9,716 nt of DNA from an uncultured Bacilli bacterium (GCA_947594675.1 CANQEF010000034.1:1-9716); one strand, 5' to 3'. Positions 1-5,423 are shown, counted from the stretch's first letter. The notes: a model not told the origin generated them from the letters alone. Numbers and translations are program-made.

Positions 1-271
1 TTGTATATATTGGAATTTCTTCTTTATTTTTTATTTCTATATTTGCAGATACACCAATATTTTTTAAAAGTTTTATTGTAAATTCTTTTATGTATTTTAT
101 TACTTCTCGTTTTTCGACTACTTGGATTTCTACTTTTTTACTTTTAAATAAACCACCTTTTGTTTCAGAAAATTCTTTTATTATTAAGTTGTTTTCTGTT
201 TCTTGTAAGTCAATTGTTGCATTTTTGATTGCCTCTTCTTTTGTTTTGCCAGTATAATTATGCTTTTCCAT
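1..271 (-). CDS. jag: Jag/KhpB RNA-binding protein, N-terminal part (cut by window edge)
   Basis: This is the 5' part of a gene that runs off the left edge, with about 90 codons visible. The protein starts MEKHNYTGKTKEEAIKNA, the pattern of the Jag N-terminal domain, and continues to a GGLFKSKK turn matching the Gly-rich turn that ends this domain. The next stretch, VIKYIKEFTIKLLKNIGV, looks like the start of the KH domain; the R3H domain would lie outside the window. Jag (KhpB/EloR) is a cytoplasmic KH-R3H RNA-binding protein tied to cell elongation and envelope control, and is commonly encoded just after yidC. The ATG overlaps the last 14 bp of yidC, and an AGGAG ribosome site (plus-strand 283-287) lies within yidC, suggesting translational coupling. 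Position after yidC supports the call as much as sequence does. Confidence 0.82.
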   Translation of the reverse strand, partial: MEKHNYTGKTKEEAIKNATIDLQETENNLIIKEFSETKGGLFKSKKVEIQVVEKREVIKYIKEFTIKLLKNIGVSANIEIKNKEEIPIYT

Positions 272-1193
272 ATACTTCTTTGCTCCTTTTTACTAAGATA
301 TTTTGGATAATTGTGAATACATTAGATGTTACCCAATATATACCTAAACCTGATGGCATGAATAGGGCAGTTACTATTATCATACCACACATCATTATTG
401 GCATCATTTTCATTGAAGGATCTTGCATATTTGCTGTTGAATTCATTTTAAAAGAATAGAAAGTTGTTAAGGCTATTATTATCATTAGGACTATGTAGGC
501 ATAAAATGTTGATGAAGAAAATCCTACCATTGGTGTTGTACCTAATTCTAAGCCTAGCATTGTATCTTCAAAGATAGCTGGTGTTCTTTGAATAGCTTCT
601 AAAAAGGCAATAAATAATGGTAATTGCAAAAAAGCAAACAGACAACCTGATAGGGGATTGATATTATATTTTTTATAAACCATCATCATTTCTTGATTTT
701 GTCTTATCATAGACTCTTGATCTTCTTTGCCTCTATATTTTCTTTGAATTCTATCTAATTCTGGTTGAGCTTTTTTTATCAATTCTGATTGCATCGCTGT
801 TTTTTTAGTAACTGGAAAAGCTATTAGACGAATTGCTAAGGTAACACTAATTACTGACAAGGCATAATTGTTCATTAATTTTCCTATTAATATTAATATA
901 AAAGCTAATGGTTTAACAAAAAGGCTTGTCCATAATCCTTCGTATTTGCCAGAAGTTATCTTAAAACTCTTACAATCTGGTAATTTGTCTATGTTTACTT
1001 TATTTTCTTTATAAGTTTTAAGACTTTCTTTGTTTGTAGGTTTACATAATATATTTTCTGTTAAATTTTGACCAGTTAATTCATTTTTTACAGGTTTATT
1101 ATTTTTATCTGTCAAAACTTTAGTACAGCCTGTTGAAAAAATGAATAAACATAGGACAAATAAAATTTTTATTTTTTGACTGTTTTGTTTCAT
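258..1193 (-). CDS. yidC: Membrane protein insertase YidC/OxaA (lipoprotein form)
   Basis: A 311-aa YidC/Oxa1/Alb3 insertase, the Gram-positive type without the large periplasmic domain. It has a basic N-terminus and a hydrophobic signal (about residues 8-22) ending at Cys23 in FSTGC, a lipobox whose -3 residue is Ser instead of the usual Leu. A polar stretch of about 60 residues follows. The five-helix core starts near residue 88. The conserved Arg that receives substrates in the membrane groove is R122 (LAIRLIAFPV). A charged cytoplasmic coiled loop covers about 130-175, followed by helices at about 180-200, 230-248, 262-280 and 283-300. It inserts and folds membrane proteins alone or with SecYEG. 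It starts 1 bp after the rnpA stop, with its AAAGGA site inside rnpA, so both are probably co-translated. Function is secure from motifs and context. Confidence 0.96.
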   Translation of the reverse strand: MKQNSQKIKILFVLCLFIFSTGCTKVLTDKNNKPVKNELTGQNLTENILCKPTNKESLKTYKENKVNIDKLPDCKSFKITSGKYEGLWTSLFVKPLAFILILIGKLMNNYALSVISVTLAIRLIAFPVTKKTAMQSELIKKAQPELDRIQRKYRGKEDQESMIRQNQEMMMVYKKYNINPLSGCLFAFLQLPLFIAFLEAIQRTPAIFEDTMLGLELGTTPMVGFSSSTFYAYIVLMIIIALTTFYSFKMNSTANMQDPSMKMMPIMMCGMIIVTALFMPSGLGIYWVTSNVFTIIQNILVKRSKEVYGKA

Positions 1194-1194
1194 A

Positions 1195-1530
1195 TTAATT
1201 GTCCTTTCCTTTTTCTTTCATAAGTTGGAGAAAATCTTTTTCTAAATCTTGAAATGATTTATTTTCTCCTCCTTTTCTAAATATTATAATATAATCTTTA
1301 TGATAATTGTAGCTTTTTTTATAATTATCGATAATTGCTCTTATTTTTCTTTTGTATTTATTACGAAAAACAGCATTGCCTAATTTTTTACTAACTGATA
1401 TTCCAAATCGATCATAGGGGAGGGTATTTGCTTTTTTATAGATTATGAAACTTTGATTTTTCACTAAATTTTTAGAAGAAATAATCTTTTCAAAGTCTTT
1501 AGATGTCTTCACAATATATAGTTTTTTCAT
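1195..1530 (-). CDS. rnpA: Ribonuclease P protein component
   Basis: The 111-aa protein subunit of RNase P, which with the catalytic RNA removes 5' leaders from pre-tRNAs. The family's RNA-contacting motif is clear: GNAVFRNKYKRKIR at residues 51-64, preceded by the conserved FGISVSKKLG strand and followed by DYIIIFRKG (79-87). Length is normal for the family. The ATG has a near-perfect site, AAGGAGG (plus-strand 1537-1543), with 6 nt spacing. It sits between rpmH and yidC, its usual place. The rpmH terminator hairpin lies just upstream, so most transcripts may stop before it; this would fit the low need for RnpA relative to L34. Confidence 0.96.
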   Translation of the reverse strand: MKKLYIVKTSKDFEKIISSKNLVKNQSFIIYKKANTLPYDRFGISVSKKLGNAVFRNKYKRKIRAIIDNYKKSYNYHKDYIIIFRKGGENKSFQDLEKDFLQLMKEKGKDN

Positions 1531-1550
1531 TGTTAGCCTCCTTAATAAAG

Positions 1551-1576
1551 TAAAAAACCACTGAATTTACAGCGGT
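1551..1576 (-). terminator. Intrinsic terminator or attenuator between rpmH and rnpA
   Basis: Read on the minus strand, ACCGCUG (1576-1570) pairs with CAGUGGU (1563-1557) with one G-U pair and a six-base loop. A run of U follows (1557-1552). The hairpin begins 3 nt after the rpmH stop codon and ends before the rnpA ribosome site. No other promoter is obvious in the 48-bp gap, so some read-through is needed to express rnpA-yidC-jag. Partial termination that favours L34 is the likely role; this is inferred from structure only. Confidence 0.7.
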
Positions 1577-1578
1577 AT

Positions 1579-1701
1579 TTAAGCGCAAAGTTTTTTACGT
1601 CCTTTACGGCGACGACGGTTTAAAACATTAGTTTTTTTACGAGCAAAAAAACCTAATCTTTTGGCTTTTTTACGATTATTTGGTTGATAAGTTCTTTTCA
1701 T
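1579..1701 (-). CDS. rpmH: Ribosomal protein bL34 (short form, 40 aa)
   Basis: A very basic 40-aa protein starting [18 protein letters not shown] and ending [12 protein letters not shown], the unmistakable L34 pattern. L34 is a late-assembling protein of the 50S subunit and its gene usually sits beside rnpA next to the origin. Compared with the usual 44-residue bacterial form, four residues are missing after Thr24: the typical KNGR segment before xVLxRRR is absent, with the reading frame intact. An in-frame ATG four codons upstream (plus-strand 1711-1713) directly abuts the AAAGGA site and is too close to it to be used. The conserved N-terminus fixes the start at 1701, which leaves a long 12-nt spacing. 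Confidence 0.95.
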   Translation of the reverse strand: MKRTYQPNNRKKAKRLGFFARKKTNVLNRRRRKGRKKLCA

Positions 1702-1723
1702 TATAAGTTTCATTCCTTTCTAT

Positions 1724-1747
1724 TTGTTCAAAAATTTGCTTGAACAA
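1724..1747 (-). repeat. Inverted repeat in the rpmH leader, proximal
   Basis: Perfect 8-bp arms, TTGTTCAA (1724-1731) and TTGAACAA (1740-1747), are separated by 8 bases. In the minus-strand transcript this forms a hairpin a few bases upstream of the rpmH ribosome site. No U-tract follows, so it is not a terminator. It could shape access to the ribosome site. Confidence 0.45.
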
Positions 1748-1784
1748 TATTTAATATTCTAATTTTTAGGATGAGTGTACTACA

Positions 1785-1819
1785 AGTCTAAAAAACAATT
1801 CTAAGATTGTATTTAGACT
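1785..1819 (-). repeat. Inverted repeat in the rpmH leader, distal
   Basis: Perfect 8-bp arms, AGTCTAAA (1785-1792) and TTTAGACT (1812-1819), enclose an inner 5-bp pair, ACAAT (1795-1799) with ATTGT (1806-1810). The nested arms predict one long hairpin of about 35 nt in the untranslated leader of rpmH. No terminal U-run follows in the direction of transcription. Function is unknown. Confidence 0.45.
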
Positions 1820-1937
1820 ATATTATTTATTAGAACACACATAAGCATTTCTTTAAGCTGCAAAGTATTTCTTTTTAATAAATGTATTTAAATAAAAAGT
1901 TTTTATAAAAATATACCTCCAGTCATAAATCTACATT

Positions 1938-1967
1938 ATTATAATAAGAATTTGGGTATTTTGTCAA
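1938..1967 (-). promoter_or_regulatory. Sigma-A promoter of the rpmH-rnpA-yidC-jag operon
   Basis: Reading leftward there is a perfect -35 TTGACA (1967-1962), an 18-bp spacer and a perfect -10 TATAAT (1943-1938). The predicted start is near 1931, giving a leader of about 230 nt before rpmH. It is the strongest promoter in the window, as expected for a ribosomal protein operon. A good SD-like GGAGG sits at 1919-1915 in this leader, but no usual start codon lies at a suitable distance after it. Confidence 0.8.
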
Positions 1968-2022
1968 TTAAAATCTTTATTTAGATGTAGTAAACTAGAT
2001 GTGGGAAAATGTAAAATTATAT

Positions 2023-2140
2023 AAAAAAAGAGAAAACACTCAAAAATTTAAAACTATTATATAATTAATTTATCACAAAATAAACAGACCTTTAATATAA
2101 GCTCTAAGCTTAAAAGGCTTTAAGGAGTTGTTTTCTCAAT
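2023..2140 (-). ncRNA. Candidate free-standing small RNA in the origin gap
   Basis: On the minus strand a predicted start at about 2137-2140 coincides with the first base of GAGAAAACAACTC (2137-2125). This pairs with GAGTGTTTTCTC (2041-2030), leaving one bulged A, and seven U follow at once (2029-2023). The 5' and 3' ends of a roughly 115-nt transcript would thus close on each other in a terminator-like stem. Inside is a further hairpin: CCUUU (2117-2113) with AAAGG (2093-2089), containing UAAGCU/AGCUUA (2112-2107 with 2103-2098) around a UAG loop. No protein frame is evident. It does not show the GGAA-loop signature of SRP RNA and is shorter than usual 6S RNA. No family is recognised, and transcription is inferred from the promoter and U-tract only. 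Confidence 0.5.
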
Positions 2141-2144
2141 GAAT

Positions 2145-2173
2145 ATAATATCATTATTTAATAGTTTTGTTAA
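2145..2173 (-). promoter_or_regulatory. Promoter of the candidate small RNA
   Basis: Reading leftward: -35 TTAACA (2173-2168, one mismatch), a 17-bp spacer, and -10 TATTAT (2150-2145, one mismatch). The predicted start, 5-8 nt downstream, falls exactly where the long closing stem of the small RNA begins. Promoter-like words are common in such AT-rich DNA, so the match of start and structure is the main support. Confidence 0.5.
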
Positions 2174-2224
2174 CCACCTAAATAATATTTGTTAAAATAC
2201 ATTTATTAAAAATGTATCAATAAT

Positions 2225-2579
2225 TGTGGATAAAAATATTATTGAAGACATTGTAACTTTAAAAATCTTATTAAAAATTATTTAAATTAGATACTTGATA
2301 TTGAAAATATAATATTTTTATTTACTTTCTATAAGAGATAAAGTTTATTTGATCAAAAAATAAATAAAAATTTTTTTCCACAATAATTATGGAAAATTTA
2401 TTTTTTTTAACAATTTACACAGGTATGTGGAAAAACTTTTAAATACATGTGCATAAAAAATTGTGGAAAATGTGGAAAACTAATATAACTATTGGTATAT
2501 ATAGAAATAAATTGTTGAAAAAATTGTGGATTAATTGTTGAAAAAATTTTTTTAAAATTTTGGGTTTATTTTTTTCACA
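2225..2579. other. oriC: Replication origin oriC, DnaA-box cluster upstream of dnaA
   Basis: At least eight DnaA-box-like 9-mers lie just upstream of dnaA. Full matches to TTATNCACA on the minus strand are TGTGGATAA at 2225-2233 and TGTGCATAA at 2448-2456. One-mismatch forms are TTTTCCACA at 2374-2382, TGTGGAAAA at 2426-2434, 2462-2470 and 2471-2479 (the last two abut head to tail), TGTGGATTA at 2525-2533 and TTTTTCACA at 2571-2579. Weaker TGTTGAAAA words occur at 2513-2521 and 2536-2544. The 140 bp from 2234 to 2373 are extremely AT-rich, hold a 15-bp AAAATAT-A-ATATTTT palindrome (2304-2318), and show no gene. Divergent genes on both sides and the neighbouring dnaA support initiation here. 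Confidence 0.88.
2461..2489 (+). promoter_or_regulatory. Candidate dnaA promoter overlapping DnaA boxes
   Basis: TTGTGG (2461-2466), a 17-bp spacer and TATAAC (2484-2489) form a possible sigma-A promoter. The -35 overlaps the tandem DnaA boxes, which would allow DnaA to repress its own gene, a common arrangement. An alternative extended -10 (TGG plus TATATA, 2493-2501) and a TATATT at 2588-2593 are also possible, so the exact start is uncertain. Confidence 0.35.
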
Positions 2580-2632
2580 AATTGGGTTATATTAATCGTA
2601 ACTTGATTTAATTCTTGTGGGGAGATGGTGGA

Positions 2633-4015
2633 ATGAATGTCGATGTATTATGGTCTAAGTTTCTAGATTCTATCAAAGATGATTTAACATCTCTATCTTT
2701 CACTACTTGGTTTCAAGATACGAAACTTTATCGTTTAGAAGACAATAAAGCTTACATTATAGTACCTATGCCAATTCATAAAAAACATTTGATGGAAAAT
2801 TATTCTGATTTAATTGATAATAAGATAAATGAGCTTACAGGTACTAATTATGAATTGATATTTATATTAGAAGAAGAAATTGTTGGTCTAGAATTTGATG
2901 AGAAAAAAACTGATGAAATTATTAATATAACTGAATTTGAAAGACCTAAATATGATTCGACTAATTTGAAAAAAAAGTATTTATTTGAAAATTTTATTGT
3001 CGGTAATAGTAATAAATTTGCTCATGCTGCGGCACTTTCTGTTGCTGAAAATCCTGGTAATATGTACAATCCTTTATTTTTATATGGAAATAGTGGACTT
3101 GGTAAGACTCATTTAATGCATGCCATAGGAAATTACATTGTTGAAAATTCGAAAAAACGAGTATTATACGTAACTAGTGATCAGTTTATACAAGATTTTA
3201 TTGGTATTAATAAAAAAGATGAAAATGATACAAATTTTAATTATGTGGATTTTTTTAAAAATAAATATCGAAATATTGATGTGTTATTGATAGATGATAT
3301 TCAATTTTTAGGTGGAGCTTCAAAAACTCAGCAAGAATTTTTTCATACATTTAATACGTTATATAATGATAGCAAACAAATAATTATTTCGTCGGATAGG
3401 TCTCCTGATGATTTAAAACTTTTGGAAGATCGTTTAAGAACGAGATTTTGTTGGGGATTAACAGTTAATATTTTTCCACCTGATTTTAATTTAAAAACTG
3501 AAATTATAAAGAAAAAAATTATTGCAGGAAATTTTGAAAAAGAAATTCCTGAGGATGTTATAGAATATATCGCATCTAATATCGGTCCTGATGTTAGGCA
3601 ATTGGAAGGGTCTATTACAAGACTTATAGCTTATTCTACAATTATGGGTGGTGCTGATATTAATTTAGATTTAGCAATTGAGGCTCTAAAAGATTTCATT
3701 AGTAAAGGAATGGGAGAGAAAAATGACATTCAAAGGATTCAAAAAATTGTATCTGAATATTTTCAAATATCAGTTGATGATATAAGAAGTAAGAAAAGAA
3801 GTTCTAACATTTCTTTTCCAAGACAGATTGCAATGTACTTATGTAGAAAAATTACTGGAGAATCTTTTCCTAAAATAGGCACAGAATTTGGCGGAAAAGA
3901 TCATTCAACTGTTATGCATTCAGTAGAAAAAATTGATGAAGAAATTAAAATCAATAAAGATTTAAGTAATATTATAGAAAAATTAACTAATGATATAGGT
4001 ATTGTGCAAAAGTAA
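2633..4015 (+). CDS. dnaA: Chromosomal replication initiator DnaA
   Basis: A 460-aa initiator that binds DnaA boxes and, with ATP, melts the origin and loads helicase. Domain I (about 1-85) includes SLSFTTWFQDT. A short linker follows. The AAA+ domain has Walker A GNSGLGKTH (152-160), Walker B LLIDDIQFL (218-226), the box VII arginine finger region RLRTRF (267-272) and sensor II DVRQLEGSI (320-328). Domain IV carries the DNA-binding signature GGKDHSTVMHS (420-430). The start is the ATG at 2633, with GGGGAG eight bases upstream (2619-2624). A TTG 18 bp earlier would add six residues but lacks a better site. No terminator follows, so dnaA and dnaN probably share transcripts. Confidence 0.98.
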   Translation: MNVDVLWSKFLDSIKDDLTSLSFTTWFQDTKLYRLEDNKAYIIVPMPIHKKHLMENYSDLIDNKINELTGTNYELIFILEEEIVGLEFDEKKTDEIINITEFERPKYDSTNLKKKYLFENFIVGNSNKFAHAAALSVAENPGNMYNPLFLYGNSGLGKTHLMHAIGNYIVENSKKRVLYVTSDQFIQDFIGINKKDENDTNFNYVDFFKNKYRNIDVLLIDDIQFLGGASKTQQEFFHTFNTLYNDSKQIIISSDRSPDDLKLLEDRLRTRFCWGLTVNIFPPDFNLKTEIIKKKIIAGNFEKEIPEDVIEYIASNIGPDVRQLEGSITRLIAYSTIMGGADINLDLAIEALKDFISKGMGEKNDIQRIQKIVSEYFQISVDDIRSKKRSSNISFPRQIAMYLCRKITGESFPKIGTEFGGKDHSTVMHSVEKIDEEIKINKDLSNIIEKLTNDIGIVQK

Positions 4016-4030
4016 TTTTTTTTAATAAGG

Positions 4031-4102
4031 TTTTCCACAGTTGAAAATATTTTAATAACATTATAAAATAAGGTTAAAGTTGAGTTTTAAACATTTTCCA
4101 CT
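4031..4102. other. Second DnaA-box site between dnaA and dnaN (bipartite oriC)
   Basis: TTTTCCACA (4031-4039, one mismatch to the consensus) and TTTTCCACT (4094-4102, two mismatches) stand in the same orientation in the 124-bp dnaA-dnaN gap. The DNA after each is very AT-rich, and the second box is followed by TAATAATA, which resembles the TAR triplets of a DnaA-trio element. In Bacillus subtilis the unwinding site lies in this gap, so this may be the true melting region. The trio reading is weak in AT-rich DNA. Confidence 0.55.
4041..4069 (+). promoter_or_regulatory. Candidate dnaN promoter
   Basis: TTGAAA (4041-4046), a 17-bp spacer and TAAAAT (4064-4069), each one mismatch from consensus. 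It starts 1 bp after the DnaA box at 4031-4039, so DnaA could modulate it. Read-through from dnaA is also expected. Confidence 0.4.
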
Positions 4103-4139
4103 GTAATAATATAAATAAATTAGAAAGAAGGAATAATAT

Positions 4140-5267
4140 ATGAAATTAACAATTAAAAAAGAAATTTTATTGGAGGCATTAAATAAAGTATCAAAAGCTA
4201 TCTCTACTAAAAATTTAATTCCAGTATTAGCAGGAATAAAATTTGAATTAAAAAAGAAAAAACTTGTATTGACAGCAAGTGATAATGATATTACAATTCA
4301 AACATCTATAGATGCTACTGATGAAAAGGATTTTAAAGTAGAATCTGAAGGTAGTATTATAATTCAAGGTAAATATATTTTAGATATTGTTAGAAAATTA
4401 CCTGATGAATTTATTAATATAGAAGTAGTAGATGACTTAAAAATATATATATATACTGAAAAAAGTGAATTTAATTTAAATGGTATTAGTGAAAGTGAAT
4501 ATCCTAATATAGGATTAGAAGAAAGTAAGAAAAAGGTGGAAATAAAGTCTGGTGTATTTAAAAATATTGTTAATCAGACAGCTTTTGCTACTTCAAATGA
4601 GGAGAGTAAGCCAGCTTTAACAGGTATTAATTTTAATATTGTTGGAGATGTTCTTGAATGTAATTCAACTGATTCTTATCGTTTGGCTAGAAAAATAGTT
4701 AAATTGGATAAGGCAAGTGAAGATAACTATAACATTATTATTCCAAGTCATAATATTATTGAATTTTCTAAAATTTTAGCTGGCGATGATGATATTGTTG
4801 AATTACATATATTTAATAATAAAATTTTGTTTAAAACTGGTAATTTAAAATTTGAATCTCGTTTGATAAATGGATCTTATCCTAATACTTCTAATTTATT
4901 ACCAGAAGAGTCTTTAATGGTTGTTAGTACAAATTTAGATGAATTTTATAATGTTATAGATAGAGTTAGTATTTTAACAAGTGATAAAGAAAAAAATATT
5001 GTTACTTTGGAAACTGTTGGAAATACACTTATTTTGAGAAGTAGTTCTGCAGAAGTTGGTAGAGTAGAAGAAAAAATGGCTATTTCTAAGAATAATACAG
5101 AAGATATAAAGATATCTTTTAGTGCAAAATATATGATGGAAGCTTTAAAAAGTTTTTCCACAGAAAATGTGGATATTCACTTTGTTGGAGAAATTAAACC
5201 TATTTTAATTAAATCCTCAGAAGATGATACTTTAACTCAATTAGTTTTACCTATTAGGACGTATTAA
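4140..5267 (+). CDS. dnaN: DNA polymerase III beta sliding clamp
   Basis: A 375-aa beta clamp, the ring that holds replicative polymerase on DNA and recruits repair proteins. The N-terminus MKLTIKKEILLEALNKVSKAIS and the C-terminus QLVLPIRTY are typical, as is the middle GINFNIVGDVLECNSTDSYR stretch (around 160-180). Length matches the family, which has three similar domains of about 125 residues. The ATG is preceded by AAGGA (4128-4132) with 7 nt spacing. A terminator follows directly, which separates this operon from comK. The 3' end carries two DnaA-box-like words, described separately. Confidence 0.98.
   Translation: MKLTIKKEILLEALNKVSKAISTKNLIPVLAGIKFELKKKKLVLTASDNDITIQTSIDATDEKDFKVESEGSIIIQGKYILDIVRKLPDEFINIEVVDDLKIYIYTEKSEFNLNGISESEYPNIGLEESKKKVEIKSGVFKNIVNQTAFATSNEESKPALTGINFNIVGDVLECNSTDSYRLARKIVKLDKASEDNYNIIIPSHNIIEFSKILAGDDDIVELHIFNNKILFKTGNLKFESRLINGSYPNTSNLLPEESLMVVSTNLDEFYNVIDRVSILTSDKEKNIVTLETVGNTLILRSSSAEVGRVEEKMAISKNNTEDIKISFSAKYMMEALKSFSTENVDIHFVGEIKPILIKSSEDDTLTQLVLPIRTY
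5154..5176. promoter_or_regulatory. Facing pair of DnaA-box-like words inside dnaN
   Basis: TTTTCCACA (5154-5162) and TGTGGATAT (5168-5176) face each other 5 bp apart; each differs from the consensus by one base. They lie within codons of the dnaN 3' end, so coding constraint may explain them. They could also titrate DnaA or mark an outer origin element. Confidence 0.3.
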
Positions 5268-5268
5268 T

Positions 5269-5297
5269 AAAAAAAACCAAAAAAAATGGTTTTTTTT
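5269..5297 (+). terminator. Intrinsic terminator after dnaN
   Basis: An A-rich left arm ending in CCA (5269-5279) pairs with TGG followed by T (5287-5297) around a seven-A loop, giving an 11-bp stem whose right side is the U-tract. It starts 1 bp after the dnaN stop. The core is weak in GC, but the layout is typical for this AT content. It should isolate comK from dnaA-dnaN transcription. Confidence 0.75.
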
Positions 5298-5349
5298 TAG
5301 TTAATTTTTTAAGTTATTGTTAATAATAATTATGAGAGAAAAAAATTGG

Positions 5350-5380
5350 TTTCGACAAAATTTGGCAAATTTCGACAAAA
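5350..5380. promoter_or_regulatory. Two tandem Spo0A-box matches upstream of comK
   Basis: The 11-mer TTTCGACAAAA occurs twice, at 5350-5360 and 5370-5380, exactly 20 bp apart, or about two helical turns. Its reverse complement, TTTTGTCGAAA, fully matches the Spo0A box known from Bacillus (TTTTGTCRAA). Between and partly within the copies is a perfect 15-bp palindrome, AAATTTG-G-CAAATTT (5358-5372). The sites sit in the -35 zone of the comK promoter. In Bacillus subtilis Spo0A-P is known to bind the comK promoter directly. Whether this organism has Spo0A cannot be seen here. Confidence 0.6.
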
Positions 5381-5385
5381 AAGTA

Positions 5386-5394
5386 TGTTATTAT
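5386..5394 (+). promoter_or_regulatory. Extended -10 promoter of comK
   Basis: TGT directly before TATTAT (5389-5394) makes an extended -10 element. No good -35 lies 16-18 bp upstream; that place is taken by the Spo0A-like repeats, which suggests an activator-dependent promoter. The predicted transcript start is about 5401, at the first base of the leader hairpin. Confidence 0.5.
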
Positions 5395-5400
5395 TTTGGT

Positions 5401-5423
5401 GAAAACACGGGAGAAGTGTTTTC
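5401..5423 (+). promoter_or_regulatory. Hairpin at the 5' end of the comK message
   Basis: GAAAACAC (5401-5408) pairs perfectly with GTGTTTTC (5416-5423) around the loop GGGAGAA. It would be the very first part of the message, ending 4 bases before the strong AAGGGGGA ribosome site (5428-5435). No U-tract follows, so it is not a terminator. It may protect the 5' end or tune translation, or the DNA may be an operator. Confidence 0.5.

Noticed and set aside
229..459. Plus-strand open frame of 76 codons over yidC
   Set aside because: It is antisense to the conserved yidC and jag frames, with no convincing ribosome site and no recognisable protein pattern.
2000..2008. TGTGGGAAA as a further DnaA box near the small RNA
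   Set aside because: Two mismatches to the consensus and away from the cluster; not distinguishable from chance.
2374..2397. Inverted repeat TTTTCCA...TGGAAAA as a terminator
   Set aside because: The arms are DnaA-box sequence with a 9-bp spacer, and no gene ends nearby; it is better explained as part of the origin.
2615..2632. Earlier TTG start for dnaA adding six residues
   Set aside because: The extra residues come from the purine-rich ribosome site itself (GGGGAGATGG), and the ATG at 2633 has ideal spacing from it.
4946..5161. Minus-strand open frame of 71 codons inside dnaN
   Set aside because: It is a shadow of the conserved dnaN frame with no supporting site.
5339..5391. ComK-box-like words (AAAA-N5-TTTT with one mismatch) at 5341-5353 and 5379-5391, suggesting comK self-activation
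   Set aside because: Neither is perfect, the 25-bp gap between them is not one of the known 8, 18 or 31 bp spacings, and such words are frequent by chance in AT-rich DNA.
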